From Salipaludibacillus neizhouensis (lineage in GTDB: Bacteria; Bacillota; Bacilli; Bacillales; Salisediminibacteriaceae), in assembly GCF_002886185.1 (NCBI RefSeq), contig NZ_KZ614146.1, positions 749,234-813,233 of the forward strand: 64,000 nt of DNA, given 5' to 3'. Below the pieces are notes generated by a model. The model worked only from the letters and a program-made list of their open reading frames with translations. It made no database searches and had not been told where the DNA came from. Positions 1 through 8,866 of this stretch are shown piece by piece; the first letter of the stretch is position 1; the number at the start of each line of letters is the position of its first letter. Position numbers and translations under genes: made by a program.

Positions 1-2
1 AG

Positions 3-329
3 ACACTGGTTAAAAAAGGAATGGTAAAGGACATAGACGATCCGTACTTTAAAAATCATCTTGAAGCTGAATTTTCGTTTGAATTTCCTTTGGAAGAAGA
101 TGAACACAATCAAATAAAAACAAAGCTGATGCTATTATCCCCGTCAAATTCAGCTGAATGGGAAGAGAATGGACATCCATATCCAATAGGAACGGTTCAA
201 ATAGACTTGTCTGGAGAAACAATTGGAATTGTTCCATTAGCATATAAAAATGAAGAGAAGGTTTCTACATTTTATGAGAAATGGATACAGAGATGGATTC
301 CGATGAATGGAGTTTTTACAGGTGGTTAA
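3..329 (+). CDS. dacB: D-alanyl-D-alanine carboxypeptidase DacB, C-terminal part (partial)
   Basis: This is the 3' end of a gene that enters from the left edge; the reading frame is open from base 3 with no start in view. The visible 108 residues contain no catalytic serine motif, so the assignment rests on position: in Bacillus the sporulation carboxypeptidase PBP5* (DacB), which trims spore cortex peptides, lies directly upstream of spmA and spmB. The residues visible, a beta-rich tail ending in an amphipathic segment with two tryptophans, would suit the C-terminal domain and membrane-associating tail of a low-molecular-mass PBP. The stop codon overlaps the likely GTG start of spmA, which indicates translational coupling in a dacB-spmA-spmB operon. 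Confidence 0.7.
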   Translation, partial: TLVKKGMVKDIDDPYFKNHLEAEFSFEFPLEEDEHNQIKTKLMLLSPSNSAEWEENGHPYPIGTVQIDLSGETIGIVPLAYKNEEKVSTFYEKWIQRWIPMNGVFTGG

Positions 330-912
330 CATTATTTGGGTGAGTCTATTCCTTATAGGATTTGTATTTGCTGCCATACAAGGAAATATGGACTTAGTTA
401 ATGAGGCAATATTTTCAGGAGCAAAAGAAGCCGTTGCCATTTGTATAGGCTTAATCAGTGTGTTAACTTTTTGGCTTGGAATGATGAGAATTGCGGAAAA
501 GGCTGGCATCATCAATGGGGTAAGTAAAATAATGTCTCCTTTCGTTAAAATACTTTTTCCAGACATACCAAAGGGACACCCAGCATTGGGATATATTATA
601 TCAAACATGAGTGCAAATTTATTTGGTCTAGGTAACGCAGCGACTCCGATGGGCATTAAAGCGATGAAAGAACTGAAAGTGTTAAATGGAAATAAAGAGG
701 AAGCAAGCAGATCTATGATTACATTACTTGCTATAAATACAGCTAGTATTACCCTGATACCTACGACTGTTATTGCATTAAGAATAGAATATAACTCCGT
801 AGGACCAACCGAAATTGTGTTTACTACTATTTTGGCTACGACGTGCTCGACGATAGGAGCGATAATCATAGATCGCTATTTTCACTTTCGTCGATTGAAA
901 AAGGGAGGTTAA
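322..912 (+). CDS. spmA: Spore maturation protein SpmA
   Basis: Integral membrane protein of 196 residues with the nucleoside-transporter/FeoB-like Gate fold, needed with SpmB for spore core dehydration in Bacillus. Several hydrophobic segments, the GNAATPMG stretch and the ending IIIDRYF are typical of SpmA. I place the start at GTG 322, because homologues begin MVN-hydrophobic and a GGAG lies nine bases upstream; this start overlaps the dacB stop. An in-frame ATG at 307 would add five residues but has a weak ribosome site. The gene sits seven bases before spmB, and the two are expected to act as a pair in the forespore or mother-cell membrane. Confidence 0.93.
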   Translation: MVNIIWVSLFLIGFVFAAIQGNMDLVNEAIFSGAKEAVAICIGLISVLTFWLGMMRIAEKAGIINGVSKIMSPFVKILFPDIPKGHPALGYIISNMSANLFGLGNAATPMGIKAMKELKVLNGNKEEASRSMITLLAINTASITLIPTTVIALRIEYNSVGPTEIVFTTILATTCSTIGAIIIDRYFHFRRLKKGG

Positions 913-918
913 ATCGTT

Positions 919-1449
919 ATGAACTGGATAACAAACTTCTCCATTTGGATTATCCCTTCGATAATTTTACTAATCCTTCTTACTGCAACTTGGAAAAAAG
1001 TAGCTACGTATGAAATGTTTGTGGAAGGAGCAAAAGAAGGCGTAGAAATGTCATTTGGAATTATACCTTACTTGGTTGGTATGCTTGTTTCTATTAAAGT
1101 ATTTCGAGAATCAGGAGCTATGGATTTTATTATTGAAACGCTATCTCCGGTGTTATCCATGTTTTATATTCCTGCTGAGATCCTACCTTTAGCATTAATT
1201 CGTCCACTTTCCGGAAATGGAGCGCTCGGGATGACGAGTGACCTTATAGCTACTTATGGTCCTGATTCATTTATTGGCCGCTTAGCTTCAACAATGCAAG
1301 GAAGTACGGACACAACATTTTATGTACTCACTGTTTATTTTGGGGCGGTTGGAATTAAAAAAATGGGAGATGCATTAAAAGTAGGCTTAGCTGCCGATGT
1401 AATTGGCATTATTGCTTCTATAATTATTGTTCGACTTGTGTTTTTGTGA
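919..1449 (+). CDS. spmB: Spore maturation protein SpmB
   Basis: Membrane protein of 176 residues, the partner of SpmA in spore core dehydration. Features seen are a hydrophobic N-terminus, the conserved LIRPLSGNGALG stretch in the middle, the QGSTDTTFYVL motif and a hydrophobic C-terminal helix. This matches the usual SpmB length. The start ATG is preceded by GGGAGG. The gene closes the dacB-spmA-spmB operon, with a strong hairpin about 220 bases downstream. Confidence 0.93.
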   Translation: MNWITNFSIWIIPSIILLILLTATWKKVATYEMFVEGAKEGVEMSFGIIPYLVGMLVSIKVFRESGAMDFIIETLSPVLSMFYIPAEILPLALIRPLSGNGALGMTSDLIATYGPDSFIGRLASTMQGSTDTTFYVLTVYFGAVGIKKMGDALKVGLAADVIGIIASIIIVRLVFL

Positions 1450-1522
1450 AGGAAGAACCTTTTTCAGAAAACCTACCTATAAAGATTGTCTAAATTTATT
1501 CTTAATAAGGTAAGAATTTATA

Positions 1523-1549
1523 ACAAAAGACGCTACGCGTTTTTCTTAG
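1523..1549 (+). repeat. Solo terminator-like module of the interspersed repeat
   Basis: AAAAGACGC, a two-base loop, then GCGTTTTTCTTA. This short hairpin with a T-run matches the 3' end of the longer repeats at 26.4, 39.8 and 46.3 kb, but the upstream structured part is absent. It may serve as the terminator of the spmAB operon. Confidence 0.5.
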
Positions 1550-1668
1550 AGGAAAATATACTTGTGTTCATCATAGTATGTGATATGATAATGATCAGTA
1601 ATCAGTGCAGTAGCAGGACATAGTTTCTAATAAGTTGAAAAGAATTTAGAGATATATTACGATATTTT

Positions 1669-1698
1669 CCCTAAAGGGTTTGCCTTTAGGGGTTATTT
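1669..1698 (+). terminator. Hairpin downstream of spmB
   Basis: CCCTAAAGG pairs perfectly with CCTTTAGGG around a five-base loop, followed by a weakly T-rich stretch. The 356-base gap between spmB and rluB holds this hairpin, the module at 1523 and a tandem TTGTATCGGC pair just downstream; no gene is seen in it. Confidence 0.6.
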
Positions 1699-1805
1699 AT
1701 TGTATCGGCTTGTATCGGCACTAAAAAAAAGATAAAATTAACGTTTGAGACACAAACTAACTACTAGAATAAAAATATCGATTAGAAATATACGAGGTGA
1801 AAGTA

Positions 1806-2525
1806 ATGGAGCGATTACAAAAAGTTATAGCACAAGCTGGTATTACATCAAGACGTAAGGCAGAACAATTAATTACTGAAGGAAAAGTATCGGTAAATGG
1901 AAAGAAGATTACAGAGCTTGGTACGAAAGTGGATGCACAACAAGATGAAGTAGTAGTGAATGGAGTTCCTATTAATAAAGAAGAGCCTGTCTATTTCTTG
2001 TTATATAAACCTTCTGGAGTTATTTCCAGTGTTACTGATGAATTTGACCGAAAAGTAGTTACTTCTTATATTCCAACGGAAAAAAGAATCTTTCCAATTG
2101 GGAGATTAGATTACGATACATCTGGACTGCTTCTATTAACAAATGATGGAGAGTTTGCAAACTTGCTCATGCACCCTAAGTACAAAATCAAAAAAACGTA
2201 CATAGCTAAGGTAGAAGGTGCACCTTTAAGGGAAGATTTAAAAAAGCTTGAGCGTGGAATTAATCTAGAGGATGGCAAAACTTCACCAGCGCAAGTCAAG
2301 GTGAAAAAAACAGATAACAATAAAAATACATCGATTCTTGAAATAACAATTCACGAAGGTAAAAATAGACAAGTTAGACGCATGCTAGAAGCCATTGGTC
2401 ACCAAGTTATTAAACTAAAGAGAGAGAATTACGGATTTCTTCATCTTCGTGGTTTAAACGCGGGAGAACACAGAGAATTAAAACCGCACGAAGTAAAACA
2501 ACTTAGAGATTTAGCCGTCACATAA
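1806..2525 (+). CDS. rluB: 23S rRNA pseudouridine synthase RluB
   Basis: Pseudouridine synthase of the RsuA/RluB class, which modifies helix 89 of 23S rRNA (U2605 in E. coli numbering). An S4 RNA-binding domain covers about residues 1-60 and starts ERLQKVIAQAG. The catalytic aspartate lies in the GRLDYDTSG motif near residue 102. The length of 239 residues is usual. ATG 1806 is chosen because homologues begin MERLQK and because GAGGTGA ends five bases upstream; a GTG nine bases earlier is in frame but falls within the ribosome site. In Bacillus this gene also precedes resA. Confidence 0.95.
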   Translation: MERLQKVIAQAGITSRRKAEQLITEGKVSVNGKKITELGTKVDAQQDEVVVNGVPINKEEPVYFLLYKPSGVISSVTDEFDRKVVTSYIPTEKRIFPIGRLDYDTSGLLLLTNDGEFANLLMHPKYKIKKTYIAKVEGAPLREDLKKLERGINLEDGKTSPAQVKVKKTDNNKNTSILEITIHEGKNRQVRRMLEAIGHQVIKLKRENYGFLHLRGLNAGEHRELKPHEVKQLRDLAVT

Positions 2526-2616
2526 AGTTCACAACTAATGGATGCAACTGCTGTAAACACTAAACGACTAGTGTTAATATTAGAGTGAAGATTAATTGAC
2601 GTAATGGGGGTTCATC

Positions 2617-3144
2617 ATGAAAAAACGAAGACTGCTAATACGGTCAATCATTTTAGGTGTAATGATGGTGGCTATCGGATTTACCTTTTACAATCATTTC
2701 TCTGCGGATCGTGGTCTTGTAAGCGAAGGTGACATAGCTCCGAATTTCGTATTAGAAGATATGGACGGGAATCGGCTGGAGTTAGCTGAGCTTCAAGGAA
2801 AAGGTGTCTATGTTAATTTTTGGGCAACATACTGTGTTTACTGCCGGGAAAAAATGCAATATTTGGAAGAGTACCATGAAGACTACAATGAAAAAGGTGT
2901 AGAAATTGTTTCTATTAATGTCGATGAAACGACACTACAAGTAGATCGTCATAAACAAAGACAAGGTCTTTCTTATCCATTATATATTGATCGTAACATG
3001 CTTGTCAGTAATGCATATGGTGTTCACAGCCTACCTGCTACATTCCTTATTAACGAAGAAGGGCAAGTAATAGATGCTGAGGTTGGAGCCAAAACAGAAG
3101 AGCAAGTAATTGCATCATTGGATGAATTAATACCGAGCAATTAG
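2617..3144 (+). CDS. resA: Thiol-disulfide oxidoreductase ResA
   Basis: Membrane-anchored extracytoplasmic thioredoxin-like protein of 175 residues that reduces apocytochrome c haem-binding cysteines for the System II machinery. One N-terminal membrane anchor spans about residues 8-25. The redox motif is CVYC at residues 73-76, and the cis-proline region reads SLPATFLI. The B. subtilis enzyme has CEPC, with a functional glutamate inside the motif and another three residues after it; here both positions differ. The gene starts the resABC operon, with resB twelve bases downstream. Confidence 0.92.
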   Translation: MKKRRLLIRSIILGVMMVAIGFTFYNHFSADRGLVSEGDIAPNFVLEDMDGNRLELAELQGKGVYVNFWATYCVYCREKMQYLEEYHEDYNEKGVEIVSINVDETTLQVDRHKQRQGLSYPLYIDRNMLVSNAYGVHSLPATFLINEEGQVIDAEVGAKTEEQVIASLDELIPSN

Positions 3145-3156
3145 TGGGGGTTCATT

Positions 3157-4833
3157 ATGGAGAAGGTCAAATGTGAGTGTGGCCATGTTAATCCTTATGG
3201 GACGTATTTATGTGAGTCCTGTGGGAAGCCACTGAAAGAGGAAAAGGGAAAAATCGCTAACATGCGATACGAAGGTGTAGCGAGACGTTCTCAAACATAT
3301 AAAAAATCAATGATAGATAGAGTATGGAATTTCTTTTCTTCCGTTAAGGTTGGAATATGGATAATTTTTGCTTTATTAATTACTTCTTCTTTAGGAACTG
3401 TTTTTCCTCAAGAGATGTATATTCCACCAGGCGAAAATCCAGCGATTTACTATGAACAAGCGTATGGTACTATAGGGTTGTTATATTACCAATTAGGTTT
3501 TCATAATCTATATAGTTCATGGTGGTATATGCTTCTAATTGCATCATTGGGTATTTCACTGGTCATCGCCAGTTTAGATAGGGTAGTCCCTTTATATCGT
3601 GCACTTAGTACTCAAAGAGTAACTCGTCATGAAGGGTTTCTCAAACGGCAACGAGTTTTTGGAGAAGCGGAAGGATTGGATGATCCAGAAGCTGAAATGA
3701 AGAAAGCAGAGAAAGTATTACGAGAGAAGAAATATAAGATTAGAAAAGAAAATGGAAACTTACTAGCTGAGAAAGGGAGATTTGCTAGATGGGGCCCATA
3801 TGTCAATCATGTAGGCTTAATTATCTTTCTAATCGGTGGAATGCTTCGGTTTTTCCCTGAAATGTACACAGATGAGCATGTATGGGTTCGGGAAGGGGAA
3901 CAAGAAGTAATAAGTGGAACTGGTGGAAATTACTTTGTGCGAAATAATGAATTTGCGATCGATTTATATGATGAAGAAAACGAAATGTTTGAGGCGGCTT
4001 TGGAAAGAGCAGGAGGATCAGTCGTTGAATCCTTTCGAACTTCTGCGACATTACTTAAAAGGTCATCTAATGGCACAGTGGGCAGTGAAACAGAATTAGA
4101 AGAGGTCAAAGACCACGAGATTATTGTTAATGATCCTTTAACTTTTGAAGGTTTTTCATTATATCAAGTTGATTATAAACTTAATGAACTTTCTACCTTC
4201 TCGTTTACATTGGAAAGCGAGACAGTAGACGAAGACTTTTCAGACTTTATTTTTGAAGTGGACCTTAATGATCCTCAAAAACTTTATGAATTTGAAAATG
4301 GTTATGAAATTGAAATTTTAGAGTATTTTCCTAATTTTCTTATTGATGACAATCGTGAGCCAACAACGATAAACCGAATTCCGGATAATCCTAGAATAAT
4401 CTTTGAGGTATTTCCTCCTGATGTAGACCGAGAGGATGAAAATGCTGAGGGAGAAATCAGTCTTATTGGAATTCAGGTAAATGAATCCTTAAACGGTGAC
4501 CATGACCACACAATTCGTTTGGCTGGGGTAGAAATGGTTGATGTTACTGGTCTGACAATTAGAAAGGATCGAACATTACCGGTTATTTCAGTTGGAGCGA
4601 TCATATTTATGATTGGATTAATACAAGGATCTTATTGGCACCATCGTCGTATTTGGATTCAGAATCGTGAAGGAACACTTTTATTAGCTGGTCATGCTAA
4701 TAAAAATTGGCATGCTCTGAAAAAAGACTTCAGTCTCATTTCAGCCAACACTCAAATCCCTTCACCAGTTGATCAATTAGACGAAGCAGCGAAAGAGAAG
4801 GAAAATGAAGGAGTGAATCAAAACAATGTTTGA
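3157..4833 (+). CDS. resB: Cytochrome c biogenesis protein ResB
   Basis: Large System II (Ccs1 family) membrane protein of 558 residues that, with ResC, moves haem across the membrane and attaches it to apocytochromes c. The N-terminus carries a cytoplasmic zinc ribbon (CECG and CESCG, residues 7-23), as in other Bacillus ResB. Three N-terminal membrane helices follow, at about 60-230, then a large and unusually acidic extracytoplasmic domain at about 240-480, and a last helix near 490. It overlaps resC by eight bases. Confidence 0.95.
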   Translation: MEKVKCECGHVNPYGTYLCESCGKPLKEEKGKIANMRYEGVARRSQTYKKSMIDRVWNFFSSVKVGIWIIFALLITSSLGTVFPQEMYIPPGENPAIYYEQAYGTIGLLYYQLGFHNLYSSWWYMLLIASLGISLVIASLDRVVPLYRALSTQRVTRHEGFLKRQRVFGEAEGLDDPEAEMKKAEKVLREKKYKIRKENGNLLAEKGRFARWGPYVNHVGLIIFLIGGMLRFFPEMYTDEHVWVREGEQEVISGTGGNYFVRNNEFAIDLYDEENEMFEAALERAGGSVVESFRTSATLLKRSSNGTVGSETELEEVKDHEIIVNDPLTFEGFSLYQVDYKLNELSTFSFTLESETVDEDFSDFIFEVDLNDPQKLYEFENGYEIEILEYFPNFLIDDNREPTTINRIPDNPRIIFEVFPPDVDREDENAEGEISLIGIQVNESLNGDHDHTIRLAGVEMVDVTGLTIRKDRTLPVISVGAIIFMIGLIQGSYWHHRRIWIQNREGTLLLAGHANKNWHALKKDFSLISANTQIPSPVDQLDEAAKEKENEGVNQNNV

Positions 4834-6010
4834 AATGAGCAGTAATTTAATGTATGTTGCTTTTTTTCTCTTTTTAGCATCAACAGTTCTTTTCGCAGTT
4901 TCCATAACTGGAAAGAAATTTAAAACCCGTGAGGGAGAGGAAAAAAATAAAGCCGGTTTATGGGGATATATTAGTGCTGTTATTGCCTTAATAGCTGCAG
5001 TGAGTTATTTTATCGTCAGATGGATTGCAGTTGGACATGCCCCTGTAAGTAATATGTTTGAATATACAACTGCATTAGGCATAGCAATCTCGTTAGCATT
5101 TGTAATTATTTATCCGATGTATAAAAATAATTATCTGGGAATTTTTACGATGCCTATAGTGATGCTGATTATAGCGTATGCTTCCATGTTTCCGACGGAA
5201 GCACAGCCACTTATACCTGCACTTCAATCACATTGGTTAACGATTCATGTTATTACCACGGTTATTGGTCAAGGTATTTTAGCAATCGGATTTGTTGGTG
5301 GACTAATCTATTTAATTCGGGTTATTGATTTTACAAAAGCAACAAAGAAAGTTCTGGGCGTCGAGTTTATCCTTTTTTCAATCATTGCCGGGATTGCCTA
5401 TATATTATTAAATGTTGGTTTTAACCTAGCAGATTATGAAGCCACGTTTGAATACACGAACGAACTTGGCGAAGAAGCACAGATAGATTATACGATGCCA
5501 CCGTTAGTAGGACCAAACGAAGGAGAATTAATTTCCGGCGGGATGAATCCTTTATTTAATGCACCTGCAATTATAGCAAGCGGGGATTTAAATGTCGTTA
5601 TTTGGTCATTTCTAGGAGGGCTTGTTTTTTATCTGATTTTGAGGCTTCTGTTCCGAAAGCCGATAGGTGGAATTATTCAACCACTGGTGAAACAAGTTAA
5701 TCCTCAAGCAGTGGATGAAATTAGTTATCGTGCTATTGCCATTGGTTTCCCCGTATTTACTCTTGGAGGCCTGATTTTTGCGATGATTTGGGCTCAAATT
5801 GCTTGGACCCGTTTTTGGGGTTGGGATCCAAAAGAAGTTTGGGCACTTGTTACATTCTTATTTTATGCAGCATATCTTCATTTACGTCTATCGAGAGGTT
5901 GGCAAGGAGAGAAAAGTGCTTGGCTTTGCGTTTTGGGTTTTATAATTATTTTATTTAATCTGATTTTTGTTAACCTTGTTATCGCGGGGCTTCATTCTTA
6001 TGCAATGTAG
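4826..6010 (+). CDS. resC: Cytochrome c biogenesis protein ResC (CcsA family)
   Basis: Polytopic haem-handling protein of 394 residues, partner of ResB. The tryptophan-rich signature around WGWDPKEVWA, about 60 residues from the C-terminus, is the haem-presenting WWD motif; conserved histidines flank it (HWLTIHV, YLHLR, GLHSY). The start lies inside the end of resB, nine bases after GAAGGAGTG, which indicates coupled translation. A hairpin right after the stop separates it from resDE. Confidence 0.95.
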   Translation: MFEMSSNLMYVAFFLFLASTVLFAVSITGKKFKTREGEEKNKAGLWGYISAVIALIAAVSYFIVRWIAVGHAPVSNMFEYTTALGIAISLAFVIIYPMYKNNYLGIFTMPIVMLIIAYASMFPTEAQPLIPALQSHWLTIHVITTVIGQGILAIGFVGGLIYLIRVIDFTKATKKVLGVEFILFSIIAGIAYILLNVGFNLADYEATFEYTNELGEEAQIDYTMPPLVGPNEGELISGGMNPLFNAPAIIASGDLNVVIWSFLGGLVFYLILRLLFRKPIGGIIQPLVKQVNPQAVDEISYRAIAIGFPVFTLGGLIFAMIWAQIAWTRFWGWDPKEVWALVTFLFYAAYLHLRLSRGWQGEKSAWLCVLGFIIILFNLIFVNLVIAGLHSYAM

Positions 6011-6017
6011 TATGCTG

Positions 6018-6047
6018 GCACACTTTTTTTTTCGAGAGTGTGCTTTT
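6018..6047 (+). terminator. Terminator between resC and resD
   Basis: GCACACT pairs with AGTGTGC, followed by a short T-run. It should end or attenuate resABC transcription, leaving resDE mainly to its own promoter. Confidence 0.65.
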
Positions 6048-6134
6048 CTTCTGTGTTCTATTTCCGTGAATGTGCCTACATTCTTATAAAAGAGCGTGTT
6101 ACAATAAATGTAATATTAGTGTGTTGAATAGTTT

Positions 6135-6163
6135 TTCAATTCTTTAATGAAAAACTTTATAAT
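6135..6163 (+). promoter_or_regulatory. Putative sigma-A promoter of resDE
   Basis: TTCAAT and TATAAT are separated by 17 bases, about 70 bases before the resD start and after the resC terminator. In B. subtilis resDE also has an internal promoter in addition to the resA promoter. Confidence 0.5.
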
Positions 6164-6232
6164 TAAACTGTAAAGAACGATGCTTTCCGATTTTTATATA
6201 ATCGTTTTATATAGTCTTAGGAGGATTAGCTA

Positions 6233-6949
6233 ATGGCTGAAGAAGCAAGAATATTAGTAGTGGATGATGAAGAGCGTATTCGAAGATTACTTAAAATGTA
6301 TTTGGAAAGAGAAGAGTATTTGGTCGATGATGCTGAAAATGGAGAAAAGGCATTAGAGATGGCCTTAGCAGAAGAATATGATTTAATAATACTGGATCTC
6401 ATGATGCCAGGTATGGATGGTATTGAGGTTTGCGAGGAAATAAGAAAGCACAAAGCTACTCCGATAATTATGCTCACTGCGAAAGGTGAGGAAGCCAATC
6501 GCGTCCAAGGTTTTGAAGCAGGCACAGATGATTATATAGTCAAACCATTCAGTCCGCGGGAAGTTGTCCTTCGGGTAAAAGCCTTACTTAGAAGAGCATC
6601 GTCTACAAAATTCTTACAAACGGAAACGACAACGAAAGATGTCCTAGTGTTTTCATACCTTACGATTGATAATGATGCACATAGAGTAACCGCTGCGGGA
6701 AACCATATAAATTTGACGCCGAAAGAATATGAATTATTGCTTTATTTAGCTCTGGCACCTGATAAAGTGTTCTCAAGAGAGCAATTGTTGAAGGATGTAT
6801 GGAATTATGAGTTTTTCGGAGATTTGCGTACGGTTGATACCCATATAAAAAGATTACGCGAGAAATTAAGTAAGGTTTCCCCTGATGCTGCAAATATGAT
6901 TTCTACTGTATGGGGAGTAGGGTATAAGTTTGAGGCAGTGAAGGAGTAA
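6233..6949 (+). CDS. resD: Response regulator ResD
   Basis: OmpR/PhoB-family response regulator of 238 residues that controls aerobic and anaerobic respiration genes. The receiver domain (1-120) has the acidic pair DD at 11-12, the phosphorylation site D55 in LIILDLMMPG and a conserved lysine in IVKPF. A winged-helix output domain covers about 135-235. The gene overlaps the first base of resE, so regulator and sensor are made together. ResD in B. subtilis activates resA, ctaA, qcr and nitrate respiration genes; targets here are inferred. Confidence 0.96.
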   Translation: MAEEARILVVDDEERIRRLLKMYLEREEYLVDDAENGEKALEMALAEEYDLIILDLMMPGMDGIEVCEEIRKHKATPIIMLTAKGEEANRVQGFEAGTDDYIVKPFSPREVVLRVKALLRRASSTKFLQTETTTKDVLVFSYLTIDNDAHRVTAAGNHINLTPKEYELLLYLALAPDKVFSREQLLKDVWNYEFFGDLRTVDTHIKRLREKLSKVSPDAANMISTVWGVGYKFEAVKE

Positions 6950-8736
6950 TGATGTTTTGGCGAAGCGTAGTAGGCAAACTCTGGTTTACAATTTTACTTT
7001 TAGTCTCAGTAGTTTTAGTTATCTTAACGATTATGCTGTTACAGTTTTTTGAAGGTTTTCATACAGAACAAGCTGAAAATGAATTGAAGAATCATGCTAC
7101 GCTAATCGTTAACGTTCTTGAGGAAGAAGGTGTAGATGAGACAGCTTTCTCGATGGGATCAATGATTTCACAAACATACGAAACCCAAGGCTTAATTATT
7201 CTTGATGAAGAAGAATATTGGTATACTTCCGGTGATAGTCAAGGTGAATTACCCATCTCGGTTTTCTATGAAGAAGAAGCTCTATCAGAGGTTTTAGAAT
7301 TAGGGAACCCCGTCGTTACTCAAGGCAACTTTTCTTTAGTCAATACGGAGGATGCAGTTCAAGAAGAAATGATGATAGTGGGATTACCAGTCACTTTTGC
7401 AGATGAGAAAGAAGGAGCTGTGTTCCTATATCAGCCTTTGGATATAGTGAATGAAGCTTTGAATCAAACAAAGAATATTATTTTTCTGTCTGCTGGTGTT
7501 GCGATAGTTTTAACGACAGTATTTGCTTTCTTTTTAACGACACGGATAACTTCTCCTCTCAGAAAAATGAGAAATGCTTCACTGGAAGTAGCAAAGGGGA
7601 ATTTTAATACAAAAGTACCTGTTTTAACTAATGATGAAATAGGACTTTTAGGAAATGCTTTTAATCGAATGGCACGAGGTTTAAATACAAATATACATGC
7701 TTTAAATCAGGAGAAAGAGCAGTTATCGAGAATTTTAAGCTCAATGGCAGATGGAGTTATTACCATAGATCGAGATGGGACAGTAATGATTACAAACCCA
7801 CCTGCTGATGAATTTCTAAAAGCTTGGGTTTATGAGCAAGGAGACAAAAATGAGACAGCAAGTCAACTTCCTAAAAAACTCCAACGTCTGTTTGGACAGG
7901 TCGTTCAAGAAGAGTGCGAGCAGATGGGAGAAGTAGATGTCCAAGGTAGAAGCTGGGATATTATCATGACTCCATTATATGATCAAGAAAAAGTCCGCGG
8001 AGCCGTTGCCGTACTAAGAGATATGACGGAAGATAGACTACATGATAAATTACGCAAGGACTTCGTTGCAAATGTGTCTCATGAGCTCAGGACACCTATT
8101 GCTCTGTTGCAAGGCTATAGTGAAGCGATAATTGATGATATTGCAGGAAGTGAGGAAGAAAAGAAAGAACTTGCTCAGATTATATATGAAGAATCAGTAC
8201 GGATGAAAAGATTAGTCAATGAATTATTAGATCTAGCAAGGATGGAAGCGGGTCATACTCAACTGAATATGGAATCTGTTAACATGGAGGAATTTACTTA
8301 TCGTATACTTAGGAAATTCAAAGGATTAGCTAGAGAGAATAGTATTCACATGATTGGCGATATCGATAAGATTGATCGACTGCTAAAGGTTGATTCAGAT
8401 CGTATTGAGCAAGTGTTTACAAATCTTATTGATAATGCTATCCGTCATACTCCGGAAGATGGTCAGGTTACACTGCGACTGGAACCAGTTAACAATGGGA
8501 TCAGAGTAGATGTTGAGGATACTGGATCTGGAATACCGGAAGAGGACTTGCCATTTGTGTTTGAACGATTTTATAAAGCAGATAAAGCAAGGACAAGAGG
8601 AAGAGCAGGAACAGGCTTAGGTCTTGCTATTGTCAAGAATCTTGTAGATGCCCATCGAGGAAAAGTATCGGTTCATAGTAAATTAAATGAAGGAACGACA
8701 TTTTCAGTGTTTTTACCTTATGATATGCAAGAATGA
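6949..8736 (+). CDS. resE: Sensor histidine kinase ResE
   Basis: Membrane sensor kinase of 595 residues, cognate to ResD. Visible order: membrane helix about 12-33, extracytoplasmic domain to about 172, second helix about 175-197, HAMP about 198-250, PAS about 255-360, then the HisKA dimer domain with phospho-acceptor H378 in NVSHELRTP, and the HATPase domain with N, G1 (DTGSGIPEED) and G2 (GTGLGLAIV) boxes. The length is close to B. subtilis ResE. Two ATG codons lie in tandem at 6949 and 6952; the first gives the same N-terminal length as the homologue, although the second has better spacing from AAGGAG. Confidence 0.96.
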   Translation: MMFWRSVVGKLWFTILLLVSVVLVILTIMLLQFFEGFHTEQAENELKNHATLIVNVLEEEGVDETAFSMGSMISQTYETQGLIILDEEEYWYTSGDSQGELPISVFYEEEALSEVLELGNPVVTQGNFSLVNTEDAVQEEMMIVGLPVTFADEKEGAVFLYQPLDIVNEALNQTKNIIFLSAGVAIVLTTVFAFFLTTRITSPLRKMRNASLEVAKGNFNTKVPVLTNDEIGLLGNAFNRMARGLNTNIHALNQEKEQLSRILSSMADGVITIDRDGTVMITNPPADEFLKAWVYEQGDKNETASQLPKKLQRLFGQVVQEECEQMGEVDVQGRSWDIIMTPLYDQEKVRGAVAVLRDMTEDRLHDKLRKDFVANVSHELRTPIALLQGYSEAIIDDIAGSEEEKKELAQIIYEESVRMKRLVNELLDLARMEAGHTQLNMESVNMEEFTYRILRKFKGLARENSIHMIGDIDKIDRLLKVDSDRIEQVFTNLIDNAIRHTPEDGQVTLRLEPVNNGIRVDVEDTGSGIPEEDLPFVFERFYKADKARTRGRAGTGLGLAIVKNLVDAHRGKVSVHSKLNEGTTFSVFLPYDMQE

Positions 8737-8754
8737 ACAAGAAAAATCTTGTTC
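8735..8754. terminator. Hairpin after resE
   Basis: GAACAAGA and TCTTGTTC form an 8-bp stem that overlaps the resE stop codon. With the next hairpin it makes a region that can end transcription from both sides. Confidence 0.45.
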
Positions 8755-8770
8755 CACAAGTAACAGAAAA

Positions 8771-8800
8771 AGGTTAATTCATGATAGTATGAATTAACCT
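8771..8800 (-). terminator. Terminator of moaB
   Basis: A perfect 12-bp stem (AGGTTAATTCAT and its complement, six-base loop). On the minus strand it is followed by TTTTT, so it fits as the terminator of the minus-strand moaB gene. Confidence 0.7.
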
Positions 8801-8866
8801 CTAATACAAAAATAGATGAATGAAATTATGATTACATATTTATTATCAAAAGACTTACGTGCCATT

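Noticed and set aside
237-869. Long minus-strand open frame opposite spmA
   Set aside because: It mirrors spmA, whose protein is clearly recognised; the minus-strand translation has no family features and no ribosome site.
3157-3240. Zinc ribbon at the ResB N-terminus as a possible domain fusion
   Set aside because: The same CECG...CESCG start occurs in known Bacillus ResB, so it is not novel.
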